DNA of 64,000 nt. Origin: Neisseria sp. DTU_2020_1000833_1_SI_GRL_NUU_006 (GTDB lineage: Bacteria > Pseudomonadota > Gammaproteobacteria > Burkholderiales > Neisseriaceae). Location: NCBI GenBank assembly GCA_032388755.1, contig CP135593.1, forward strand, positions 1,674,001 to 1,738,000, in the 5' to 3' direction. Positions 33,987 to 42,134 of this stretch are shown piece after piece. The notes beneath the pieces are model-generated. The model saw nothing but the letters and a program-made list of their open reading frames with translations, did not search any database and was not told the origin of the DNA. Each line of letters opens with the position of its first letter. The first letter of the stretch is position 1. The translations under genes were made by a program, and so were the position numbers.

Positions 33987-34988
33987 TCACACCGCCAGCC
34001 CCGTTACCAACTGCTTAAATTCCGTCCACGCGTCGCCATCTTCCGCGCCTTTGATGATGCGGTCGATTTTGGCGCAGGTTTTGAGGGCTTCGATCAGGCG
34101 GACGGCGGGAATGCGTTTGACGGCAATCGGCGCGAGGGTTTGCTTGTCGCCCCACAGGCGCAGGCTGTTGCGGACCGATTGCACGCTCTGCCCTTGTTTG
34201 AGCGCGGCGGTCAGGCGGATGAGGGTGCGGATGTCTTCGGCAACCGCCCACAACAGCAAGACGGGTTCTTCGCCTTCTTCTTCAAGTCCGTCCAGAAGGC
34301 GGGCGACGCGCAGGGCATCGCCTTTCATCCATGCGCCGGAGAGCTGGAACACGTCGAAACGGGCGACGTTGGCGACGGCGGCTTCGGCATCGGCGATGTT
34401 GACGGTATGGTTTTGCGGGTGCAGCAGCGCGAGTTTGTCGATTTCTTGGCGGGCGGCGAGCAGGTTGCCTTCGACGCGTTCGGCAAACAGGGCGAGCGCG
34501 TCAGGTTCGATGTCGAGTCCGGCCTTTTTCAGACGACCCTTTATCCACTGCGGCAGGGCTTGCGCGCTAATGGCTTTGGCTTCGAGTACCGTGCCTTTGG
34601 CAGCGAGCGCGGTGAACCATTTTGCCTGCGTTTGGGCTTTTTCGAGCTTGGGCAGCAGAATCAGGGTAACGGTGTCTTCAGGCAGGCGTTCGGCGAAGGT
34701 TTGCAGCGCGTCGCCGCCGGTTTTGCCGGGCTTGCCGTTCGGAATGTGGATTTCCAAAAGTTTCAAGTCGGCGAAAAGCCCCGCGCTGCCTGCGCTTTGC
34801 AGGAGTTCGTCCCAGTCGGCGCCGTTGTCCGCCGTAAAGACTTCGCGGTTGAGGTAGCCTTGTTTTTTGGCGGCGGCGCGCAGGGTGTCAAGGGCTTCGA
34901 TGCGCAACAGGTCTTCTTCGCCGTGAATGATGTACAGCGGCGAAAGCGGCATATCCGCGCTGACCTGTTCGATATTCATGACCGCCAT
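33987..34988 (-). CDS. holA: DNA polymerase III subunit delta
   Basis: The delta subunit opens the sliding clamp in the clamp-loader complex. The product (333 residues) has the AAA-like start SPLYIIHGEEDLLRIEALDT, NREVFTADNGADWDEL, and the middle PQWIKGRLKKAGLDIEPDAL, typical HolA pieces; the C-terminal collar helices follow. Start options are the ATG that overlaps the lptE stop by one base, or an ATG three codons later; the overlap indicates coupling with lptE. A DUS in the gene encodes GRLK. Confidence 0.92.
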   Translation of the reverse strand: MAVMNIEQVSADMPLSPLYIIHGEEDLLRIEALDTLRAAAKKQGYLNREVFTADNGADWDELLQSAGSAGLFADLKLLEIHIPNGKPGKTGGDALQTFAERLPEDTVTLILLPKLEKAQTQAKWFTALAAKGTVLEAKAISAQALPQWIKGRLKKAGLDIEPDALALFAERVEGNLLAARQEIDKLALLHPQNHTVNIADAEAAVANVARFDVFQLSGAWMKGDALRVARLLDGLEEEGEEPVLLLWAVAEDIRTLIRLTAALKQGQSVQSVRNSLRLWGDKQTLAPIAVKRIPAVRLIEALKTCAKIDRIIKGAEDGDAWTEFKQLVTGLAV

Positions 34989-35467
34989 CAATACGCTTTC
35001 AGGAACGTCAGGCGGCGGACGATTTGGTCGGCGGCGTCGGCGCGCATTTCCGCCCAGATGGTTTCGCTTTCTTCCTGTTTGCCCAACACTTCGCTATCGT
35101 TGTAGTCCATCGTGCGGTTGACGAGGATGGTCATCGGTTCGCCCACAGGCTCGCCGTTGCGCATGGCTTGGGCTTCGACGCGCAGCGTCAGCAGGTATTC
35201 GTTGACCAACGCGGCGCGGGTGATGGTGTAGATGTCCTGACGGGTTTCGATGCCCTTGATGTTCAACGTCATTTGCGCTTCGGCGGCGGAAACGGGTTTG
35301 CCGTCAGCGCGGCGCAGGGCGTTTTCCAAAGCCTTCTGCATGACGGAGGCGTTTTGGATGTGCCAAGCGGGATACGGCAGCGTGCGTGCGGTGCCGCCCA
35401 TGCCTTTGAGGTGGAAGCCGCAGGCGGACAGAAGCAGCACGGCGGCGGTCATCAGGATTTTGTTCAT
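34988..35467 (-). CDS. lptE: LPS-assembly lipoprotein LptE
   Basis: Outer-membrane lipoprotein that plugs LptD and helps place lipooligosaccharide on the surface. It has 159 residues with lipobox LLLSAC (Cys about 16) followed by GFHLKG, the LptE hallmark. NEYLLTLRVEAQAM and MRADAADQIVRRL fit the alpha/beta sandwich of the family. lptE-holA is a common gene pair, and the two reading frames overlap here. Confidence 0.93.
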   Translation of the reverse strand: MNKILMTAAVLLLSACGFHLKGMGGTARTLPYPAWHIQNASVMQKALENALRRADGKPVSAAEAQMTLNIKGIETRQDIYTITRAALVNEYLLTLRVEAQAMRNGEPVGEPMTILVNRTMDYNDSEVLGKQEESETIWAEMRADAADQIVRRLTFLKAY

Positions 35468-35624
35468 TTCATTCTTTCGGTTGCGCGGGTATCGGGGAAT
35501 TATAGCGGATAGTCGGGCGGTCGGGAAACGCGGCGGCGCAAGCGGATTTCAGACGACCCCTTGCCGTTTGTCGTTTGCCTGCCCGATGGGTACAATCCAA
35601 ACGTCAGACAACAGGAGAAACACC

Positions 35625-36560
35625 ATGCACCCCATCCGCGAACCCATCCGCAGCGGCCTGCTGCCCGTATCGGACATCCATCAAATCTACTGGGAAGAAT
35701 CCGGCAACCCCGACGGCCTGCCCGTCATCTTCCTGCACGGCGGCCCGGGCGCGGGCGCATCGCCTGCCTGCCGCGGCTTTTTCAATCCCGACGTGTTCCG
35801 CATCGTCATCATCGACCAGCGCGGCTGCGGCCGTTCGCTGCCTTACGCCTGCACCGATGACAACACGACTTGGGACTTGGTTGCCGACATCGAAAAAGTC
35901 CGCGAAATGCTGGGCATCCGAAAATGGCTGGTGTTCGGCGGCTCATGGGGCAGCACCTTGTCTCTGGCGTATGCCGAAACCCATCCCGAACGCGTTGCCG
36001 GACTCGTCTTGCGCGGGATATTCCTGTGCCGCCCGTCCGAAATGGCGTGGCTCGACGAAGCGGGCGGCGTCAGCCAGATTTACCCCGCACAATGGCAGAA
36101 ATTCCTCGCGCCCGTCGCCGAAGAAAAACGCGGCAGCCTGATTGCGGCATATCACGAAATGCTGTTCGGCGAAGACGAAGCAGGTCGTCTGAAAGCCGCC
36201 AAAGCCTGGGCGGACTGGGAAAGCTACCTGATCCGCTTCGAGCCGCAAGACGTCGATGAAGATGCGTACCAATCGCTCGCCATCGCCCGCTTGGAAAACC
36301 ATTATTTCGTCAACGAAGGCTGGCTGAAGGGCGACAAAGCGATTTTGGCGAACACGGACAAAATCCGCCATATCCCGACCATCATCGTACAAGGACGCTA
36401 CGACTTATGCACCCCCATGCAAAGCGCGTGGGAACTTTCGCAGGCGCTCCCCGACGCTGAGTTGCGCGTGATTCAGGCGGGACACTCGTCTTTTGATCCG
36501 CCATTGGCGGCGGCGTTGGTGGAAGCGGTGGAAGATATGAGGGAACGTGCGGTGTGGTAA
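35625..36560 (+). CDS. pip: Proline iminopeptidase
   Basis: Serine peptidase that removes N-terminal proline from peptides; alpha/beta hydrolase family S33, 311 residues. VIFLHGGPGAGASPACRGFF has the oxyanion motif HGGPG; the nucleophile is in WLVFGGSWGSTLSLAYAE (about residue 107); the Asp and His are in VQGRYDLCTP and AGHSSFDP. The ATG follows AGGAG by eight bases; the frame is open much further upstream but that part overlaps the lptE promoter region. A DUS inside encodes GRLK. Confidence 0.95.
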   Translation: MHPIREPIRSGLLPVSDIHQIYWEESGNPDGLPVIFLHGGPGAGASPACRGFFNPDVFRIVIIDQRGCGRSLPYACTDDNTTWDLVADIEKVREMLGIRKWLVFGGSWGSTLSLAYAETHPERVAGLVLRGIFLCRPSEMAWLDEAGGVSQIYPAQWQKFLAPVAEEKRGSLIAAYHEMLFGEDEAGRLKAAKAWADWESYLIRFEPQDVDEDAYQSLAIARLENHYFVNEGWLKGDKAILANTDKIRHIPTIIVQGRYDLCTPMQSAWELSQALPDAELRVIQAGHSSFDPPLAAALVEAVEDMRERAVW

Positions 36561-36732
36561 TAATAAGCAATTGAAATCATAAAAGCATGGTTTGCCGTTA
36601 TTTCTGTTCGAATGGGAATAACGGCAAACAAACAATATTGTTTTCTTTGACTTTGCGGCAGGAAGATCCGCCTGCCGCCACCTTCCCACCACATTCCGAA
36701 AATACTGTAAAATAGCGTTAATTACGAGATTC

Positions 36733-36795
36733 AAGGTCGTCTGAAAACCGACGCGGCAGGTTCTCCGAAACCAGCCTCCGTTTTTCAGACGACCT
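36733..36795. terminator. Inverted DUS pair after pip
   Basis: AAGGTCGTCTGAAAACCGACG ... GTTTTTCAGACGACCT with a loop of about 30 bases, between pip and the next gene on the same strand. No T run follows. Confidence 0.5.
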
Positions 36796-36823
36796 CCCAC
36801 CCTTAATAAGGAACCACAACTTC

Positions 36824-37243
36824 ATGGACAACCAAACCAAACTCCGCATCGGCGGCCTGCTCGTGCTGACCACCGCCGTTTTAAGCCTGATCATCGTCTT
36901 AATCGTCGATTCGTGGCCGCTTGCCATCCTGCTTGCCGTCATCATCGTCGCCGCAGCCGCCGGCGGCTTTGTTTGGACTTCGCGCCGCCAGCAGCGCCAG
37001 TTTCTCGAACGCCTGAAAAAATTCGACATCGACCCTGAAAAAGGCCGCATCAACGAAGCCAACCTGCGCCGTATGTACCACAGCGGCGGCCAACACCAAA
37101 AAGACGCGATAACGTTGGTCTGCCTGTCGCAAAAATGTTCGGCCGACGAAGCGCACGCCATGTTCAAAAAACGCCCGACCCGTCAGGAAATGAACCAGAT
37201 GGCAGCCCAGCAGGCGCGCGGACAAAAACGCCCCCACCGCTGA
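36824..37243 (+). CDS. Small membrane protein with a cytoplasmic basic tail, unknown function
   Basis: I do not recognise this 139-residue protein. Two closely spaced hydrophobic helices (about 9-28 and 31-50, IGGLLVLTTAVLSLIIVLIV and LAILLAVIIVAAAAGGFVW) form a hairpin, followed by about 85 polar residues with FLERLKKFDIDPEKGRINEA and a very basic end (QQARGQKRPHR). A GGAACCAC sequence precedes the start. It lies 97 bases upstream of an RDD-family gene on the same strand, with an inverted DUS pair in between. Confidence 0.75.
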   Translation: MDNQTKLRIGGLLVLTTAVLSLIIVLIVDSWPLAILLAVIIVAAAAGGFVWTSRRQQRQFLERLKKFDIDPEKGRINEANLRRMYHSGGQHQKDAITLVCLSQKCSADEAHAMFKKRPTRQEMNQMAAQQARGQKRPHR

Positions 37244-37255
37244 TTCCTCCCACAC

Positions 37256-37325
37256 AAAGGTCGTCTGAAAACGGATGCGGCGGTTTCGCCCAAACCAAAC
37301 ATTCCGTTTTTCAGACGACCTTTTT
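37256..37325. terminator. Inverted DUS pair between two small membrane-protein genes
   Basis: AAAGGTCGTCTGAAAACGGA ... TCCGTTTTTCAGACGACCTTTTT: the stem extends beyond the DUS and ends in five T. Confidence 0.7.
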
Positions 37326-37340
37326 ACCGAGCAGACCGTC

Positions 37341-37850
37341 ATGACCGTCTTTCCCCCCGCCCCCGTCAAACGCCGCCTTGCCGCCCTGATGTACGAATTG
37401 CTGCTGACCGGCGCCGTGACCGCCATCGCCGCCCTCCTTGCCGGCATCGCCGCGATTTTCCTCAACCCCGTCTCCCAGCTCCTTTCCAGCTTGGTTACCT
37501 GCGTTATCTTTGTAGGCATCTGGTGGCTCTACTTCAAAACCAACTGGACGAAAACCGGCCGCACCCTCGCCATGCAGACTTGGAAAATCGGGCTGCACGG
37601 CAAAAACGGCACGCTGCCGCCATTGTCGCAACTGCGCATCCGCTTTATTTGGTCGTGTATCTTCGTCGTCTTCATCCCCCTGCTCGCCTACGCCGGCCTG
37701 CGCCACCTGCTCGCCATCCCGCCCGTGCCAGCCTTCGGCGCCGCCCTGATCTGGCTTATCCTGCCGTGGGGCTTTGCCCTGCTGAACCCCGACCGGCAGT
37801 TTTTATACGATTTTTTGGCGGGAACGCGATTGGTCGATTTGAAACAGTAA
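37341..37850 (+). CDS. RDD-family membrane protein
   Basis: A 169-residue inner-membrane protein with three to four helices. VKRRLAALMYELLLTGAVTA is the first RDD-type helix (here with R and E in place of the full RxxAxxxD motif), TGRTLAMQTWKIGL is the conserved middle loop, and LLNPDRQFLYDFLAGTRLV carries the final Asp. Family members are often called transport-related, without proven substrates. The start ATG is the first after an inverted DUS pair. Confidence 0.82.
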   Translation: MTVFPPAPVKRRLAALMYELLLTGAVTAIAALLAGIAAIFLNPVSQLLSSLVTCVIFVGIWWLYFKTNWTKTGRTLAMQTWKIGLHGKNGTLPPLSQLRIRFIWSCIFVVFIPLLAYAGLRHLLAIPPVPAFGAALIWLILPWGFALLNPDRQFLYDFLAGTRLVDLKQ

Positions 37851-37999
37851 GCATCCGAAAACTGATGGTTTCGCTGCCGTGCAACTTTAAAAAGATCACC
37901 TGAAAACGTAGGGTCAGGGTTTCAGACGACCTTTTTTCATATTTCCGGATAAACTTCATCATACGCCCATAAAAGTCGTCTGAAACCGCCGTTGCCGTC

Positions 38000-38094
38000 A
38001 TTCCCGCGCAGGCGGGAATCCAGACCTCTGCATTGCGGAAATATCTCAAAGCTGCTGCAACTTCAAATTTCCGAATTCCCAGCCGTACGGAAAT
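38000..38094. repeat. NIME-like mosaic repeat downstream of the RDD gene
   Basis: A perfect dRS3 (ATTCCCGCGCAGGCGGGAAT, 38000-38019) and a diverged one (ATTCCCAGCCGTACGGAAAT, 38075-38094) flank about 55 bases. Inner sequence matches the mosaic between dusB and fis, inverted. Confidence 0.75.
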
Positions 38095-38162
38095 AACGAC
38101 GATAGGTTAACCATCAATACCTGACGGAAAAACAGTATCTGCCCTGCTTATTTAATTTACAG

Positions 38163-38222
38163 AAAAAGGTCGTCTGAAAAACGGACTTAGCGGGTTTTGC
38201 TAACGTTTTCAGACGACCTTTG
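38163..38222. terminator. Inverted DUS pair after putA
   Basis: AAAAAGGTCGTCTGAAAAACG ... CGTTTTCAGACGACCTTTG; the inner part GTTTTGCTAAC adds pairing. About 30 bases past the putA stop on the leftward strand. Confidence 0.75.
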
Positions 38223-38252
38223 TTCAAACGCTCTGGTGTTTATTCAATCCTT

Positions 38253-41200
38253 TTAGTCGGAAACGGCCATCAGGCTGGCGTTGCCGCCGGCGGCTGTGGT
38301 GTTGACGCTGCAAGAGATTTCTTCAAACACTTGCAGGATGTCCAAGCCTTGTTCGGACGGGAGGATGCGGATGAGTGCGCCGTCGCGGTTTGCCAGCTCT
38401 TGCTTGCGGCTGCTGTCCAGCGGACTTAGGGCGGCGACGTGATGCACGCCTGTGCTTTCAGGTTTGCTGTTGACTTGCAGCAGGCCTTCGAGGTCGGCGG
38501 TGTAGGAGGCAAGCGGGCTGTCGGGTTCGACGACGGTTACGATGCCTGCGGCGGCAAGTTCGGTCAGGGCGCAGAAGGCTTGCAGGAGGCTGCCGCCGTG
38601 TACCCAGACGCGTTTGGGCGCACGCCAGCTCATGGCGTTGCGTTCGCCGGTCGGGCCGACCAAGACGGATTCTGCTTGGCGCAGGGTGCGGATGCGGGCG
38701 TGTCCCAATGCCGATGCCGCTGATTTTTTCTCTTCCGCATTAAACGGCAGCTTGTGAATCAGGGCTTCGAGGCGTTTGAGCGCGGCTTCGTCCGCTTGCC
38801 CGATACGGCTCAGCGGCGGTGCAACCCATTCGGGGATGCGGGTCAGTTTTTGCAGATAGAACGAGCCGCCCGCTTTCGGACCAGTACCGGACATACCGTG
38901 TCCGCCGAACGGTTGTACGCCGACGACGGCGCCGACGATGTTGCGGTTGACGTAAACGTTACCCGCTTCGATGCGTTCGCGGATGCGTTTGACCGTGCCT
39001 TCGATGCGGCTGTGTACGCCGCTGGTGAGCGCGTAGCCTTTGCTGTTGATTTGGTCGATGATTTGGTCAAGTTCGTCGGCGCGGTAGCGGACAACGTGCA
39101 GGACGGGACCGAAGACTTCGCGGGTGAGTTCGTTCAAATTGTTGAGTTCGAACAAAATCGGCAGCACGAAAGTGGATTTCGCAGGATCAACATTGGAAGC
39201 GGCTTTGACTTCGTGGTAAGACTTGGCAACGCCTTTCATTTTATTGATGTGCGATTGCAGGTTTTGCTGCGCTTCAGCATCGATAACGGGGCCTACGTCG
39301 GTGGTAAGTTGAACGGGTTTGCCGACGACCAATTCGTCCATTGCGCCTTTGATGATGGCGAGCATCTTGTCGGCGACATCTTCTTGAACGCAAAGGATAC
39401 GCAAGGCGGAGCAGCGTTGTCCCGCGCTGTCGAAGGCGGAGTTGAGCACGTCCAAACAAACCTGCTCGGGCAGCGCGGTGGAATCGACAATCATGGCGTT
39501 TTGACCGCCGGTTTCGGCAATCAAGACGGGGCTGTCGTTGCGTTTGGCGAGGGCTTTGTTAATCAGTTGCGCCACTTCGGTCGAACCGGTGAAAATCACG
39601 CCACCGATACGCGGGTCGCCTGTCAGCGCTGCGCCGACATCGCCTGCGCCGAGGACAAGTTGCAAGGCGGAAGTCGGGATGCCTGCTTCGTGCATCAGGG
39701 AAACGGCGTAGCTGGCAATCAGGCTGGTTTGTTCGGCAGGTTTGGCGATGACGGTGTTACCGGCTGCCAATGCGGAAACGACTTCGCCGGTAAAGATGGC
39801 GAGCGGGAAGTTCCACGGGCTGATGGCGACGATGGCGCCGACGGCCTTGGCGTCTTGGGACAGGGTGTTTTCGGCTTCGCCTGCGTAGTAGCGGCAGAAA
39901 TCAACGGCTTCGCGCACTTCGGCGACGGCGTTGTTCAGCGTTTTACCGGCTTCGCGCACGGCAAGCATCATCAGCGCGGGGGTGTGCTGCTCCAGCAAAT
40001 CGGCGAAACGGCGCAGGCATTCGGCGCGCTCGGCGGCTGGCGTCGCGCTCCATTCGGGAAATGCGGCAACGGCTGCACCGACGGCTTCTTGGGCAAGCGC
40101 AGCGTCGGCAAAGCTAACTGTGCCGACGATGTCATCGTGGTCGGCGGGGTTTTTAATCGGTTGCGCTTCGCCGACATCGCGGGCTTTGCCGTTGATAATG
40201 GATGCGGCATGGAAGTCTTGCGCGGCGGCGCGGTTGAGTTTTTCTTGAAGCTGTTGCAACACGGTTTCGTTGCTGAAATCGACGCCTTGAGAGTTCAGAC
40301 GACCCCTGCCGTACAAATCGCGCGGCAGCGGCAAGGCGTTGTGCAGGTGGATGCCTTGTTCGGCGATGGTGTCGAACGGGCTGCGGATCAGCGTGTCGAT
40401 GCTGATGTTTTCATCGACGATTTGGTTGACAAACGACGAGTTCGCGCCGTTTTCCAACAGGCGGCGCACCAAGTAGGCGAGCAGGGTTTCGTGCGTACCG
40501 ACCGGGGCGTACACGCGCACGCGGCGGCCTAAGTTTTGCGGGCCGACCACTTGGTCGTACAAGGTTTCGCCCATACCGTGCAGGCATTGGTGTTCAAAGT
40601 CTTTGCCTTTGCCCATTTGGTAAATCGCGCCCAAGGTGTAGGCGTTATGGGTGGCGAATTGCGGGAACACGGCGTCTTGCGCATCCAGCAGTTTGCGTGC
40701 GCAGGCGAGGTAGGAGATGTCGGTATGGACTTTGCGGGTGTAGGTCGGATAGCCGTCCAAGCCGTCCACTTGCGCCCATTTGATTTCGCTGTCCCAGTAC
40801 GCGCCTTTAACGAGGCGGATCATCAGTTTTTGGTTGTTGCGGCGGGCAAGGTCAATCAGATAGTCGATGACGAAGGGGCAACGTTTTTGATACGCCTGAA
40901 CGACAAAGCCGATGCCTTTGTAACCCGCCAAATCGGGGTCGGAAACGAGTGCTTCCATCAAATCCAAAGACAGCTCCAAACGGTTGGCTTCTTCGGCGTC
41001 GATGTTGATACCGATATCGTATTTTTTACCCAAAAGGAACAGCTCTTTCAGACGAGGTAAGAGTTCGCTCATGACGCGTTCGTGTTGGGCGCGGGAATAA
41101 CGCGGATGGATGGCGGAGAGTTTGACGGAAATGCCGTTGCCTTCATAGACGCCTTGTCCGGCGGCGTCTTTGCCGATGGCGTGAATGGCTTGAACGTAGT

Positions 41201-41858
41201 CATTGTAATAGCGGTCAGCATCTTCTTGGGTAAAGGCAGCTTCGCCCAACATGTCGAAGGAGAAGCGGTAGCCCATTTTTTCGCGCTCTTTGCCGTTTTG
41301 CAGCGCTTCTTCAATGGTTTGTCCGGTAACAAACTGTTTGCCCAAGAGGCGCATGGCGTAGTTCACGCCTTGGCGGATCAGGGGCGCGCCGCCTTTGCTG
41401 ATGAGTCGGTTCAGGGCAGAACCCATCTGTTTGTCGTTTGTCGCGGTCAGTTTGCCGGTAACCAGCAAGCCCCATGCCGCGGCGTTGACGAACAGGGAGG
41501 GGCTGTTGTTCAAATGGCTTTTCCAGTTGCCTTCGGAAATTTTGTCGGCAATCAGGCGGTCGCGCGTTGCATTGTCGGGAATGCGCAGCAAAGCTTCCGC
41601 CAAACACATCAGCGCAATGCCTTCTTCGCTAGAGAGCGAGAACTCGTGCATCAACGCATCCACGCCGCTGGCTTTGGTGCGGCTGGCGCGAACCTGCGTA
41701 ACCAAGCGGCGTGCGAGTTCGGACGCCGCCCGACGCTCCTCATCGCTCATCTGTGCGCGTTGCAGCATATCCTGAACGGCTTCGATTTCGTCGCGGCGGT
41801 AAGCATCGGTAATCGCTTGGCGCAGTGGCGTTTGTGTCGGAAAAGCAAAGTCAAACAT
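38253..41858 (-). CDS. putA: Bifunctional proline dehydrogenase / L-glutamate gamma-semialdehyde dehydrogenase
   Basis: PutA oxidises proline to glutamate in two steps. The 1201-residue protein has the FAD-binding proline dehydrogenase barrel (about 170-490: MIRLVKGAYWDSEIKWAQ, YPTYTRKVHTDISYLACA, FATHNAYTLGAI) and the aldehyde dehydrogenase domain (about 560-1030: ISPWNFPLAIFTGEV, TGSTEVAQLINKAL, ETGGQNAMIVDSTA, SAGQRCSALRILCVQED with the catalytic Cys). It lacks the N-terminal ribbon-helix-helix repressor part of E. coli PutA. ATG is chosen because GGAGAA lies eight bases upstream; a TTG five codons earlier is less likely. putP lies upstream on the same strand. Confidence 0.95.
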   Translation of the reverse strand: MFDFAFPTQTPLRQAITDAYRRDEIEAVQDMLQRAQMSDEERRAASELARRLVTQVRASRTKASGVDALMHEFSLSSEEGIALMCLAEALLRIPDNATRDRLIADKISEGNWKSHLNNSPSLFVNAAAWGLLVTGKLTATNDKQMGSALNRLISKGGAPLIRQGVNYAMRLLGKQFVTGQTIEEALQNGKEREKMGYRFSFDMLGEAAFTQEDADRYYNDYVQAIHAIGKDAAGQGVYEGNGISVKLSAIHPRYSRAQHERVMSELLPRLKELFLLGKKYDIGINIDAEEANRLELSLDLMEALVSDPDLAGYKGIGFVVQAYQKRCPFVIDYLIDLARRNNQKLMIRLVKGAYWDSEIKWAQVDGLDGYPTYTRKVHTDISYLACARKLLDAQDAVFPQFATHNAYTLGAIYQMGKGKDFEHQCLHGMGETLYDQVVGPQNLGRRVRVYAPVGTHETLLAYLVRRLLENGANSSFVNQIVDENISIDTLIRSPFDTIAEQGIHLHNALPLPRDLYGRGRLNSQGVDFSNETVLQQLQEKLNRAAAQDFHAASIINGKARDVGEAQPIKNPADHDDIVGTVSFADAALAQEAVGAAVAAFPEWSATPAAERAECLRRFADLLEQHTPALMMLAVREAGKTLNNAVAEVREAVDFCRYYAGEAENTLSQDAKAVGAIVAISPWNFPLAIFTGEVVSALAAGNTVIAKPAEQTSLIASYAVSLMHEAGIPTSALQLVLGAGDVGAALTGDPRIGGVIFTGSTEVAQLINKALAKRNDSPVLIAETGGQNAMIVDSTALPEQVCLDVLNSAFDSAGQRCSALRILCVQEDVADKMLAIIKGAMDELVVGKPVQLTTDVGPVIDAEAQQNLQSHINKMKGVAKSYHEVKAASNVDPAKSTFVLPILFELNNLNELTREVFGPVLHVVRYRADELDQIIDQINSKGYALTSGVHSRIEGTVKRIRERIEAGNVYVNRNIVGAVVGVQPFGGHGMSGTGPKAGGSFYLQKLTRIPEWVAPPLSRIGQADEAALKRLEALIHKLPFNAEEKKSAASALGHARIRTLRQAESVLVGPTGERNAMSWRAPKRVWVHGGSLLQAFCALTELAAAGIVTVVEPDSPLASYTADLEGLLQVNSKPESTGVHHVAALSPLDSSRKQELANRDGALIRILPSEQGLDILQVFEEISCSVNTTAAGGNASLMAVSD

Positions 41859-41887
41859 TTTAAGGTTCTCCAAAGTTTTTATGATGA

Positions 41888-41927
41888 TTTTCAGACGACC
41901 CCATCCCTTTTCGAGGTCGTCTGAAAA
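41888..41927. repeat. Facing DUS pair upstream of putA
   Basis: TTTTCAGACGACCCC ... GAGGTCGTCTGAAAA between putP and putA, 30 bases before the putA start codon. In the order CAGACGACC...GGTCGTCTG it can fold, but it has no T run in the direction of putP transcription. Confidence 0.5.
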
Positions 41928-42092
41928 GATTTAAAGCATATAGATAATATCGTAATAAATTTATACGGGGCGAACAAGTAATTTACCTTGAAAACAGGAT
42001 TTTTTGCTTTGATAAAAAGCAGATAAAGCCCAAAGACCGAATTATCAGCATGAGCATCAATATAAAAATAAAGCCTGCCTTCCCGTATAAAA

Positions 42093-42131
42093 ATTCAGAC
42101 GACCTACGGTCAACGGCAGGTCGTCTGAAAA
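42093..42131. terminator. Inverted DUS pair after putP
   Basis: TTCAGACGACCTACGGTCAA-type left arm and GGCAGGTCGTCTGAA right arm, directly before the putP stop on the leftward strand. Confidence 0.6.
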
Positions 42132-42134
42132 CAC

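Noticed and set aside
33828..35105. A 425-codon open frame opposite holA and the lptE end
   Set aside because: Runs antisense over two overlapping real genes; no motif, unlikely composition.
38754..40532. A 592-codon open frame opposite putA
   Set aside because: Same reason: shadow of the putA dehydrogenase region, no ribosome-binding site and no recognisable motif.
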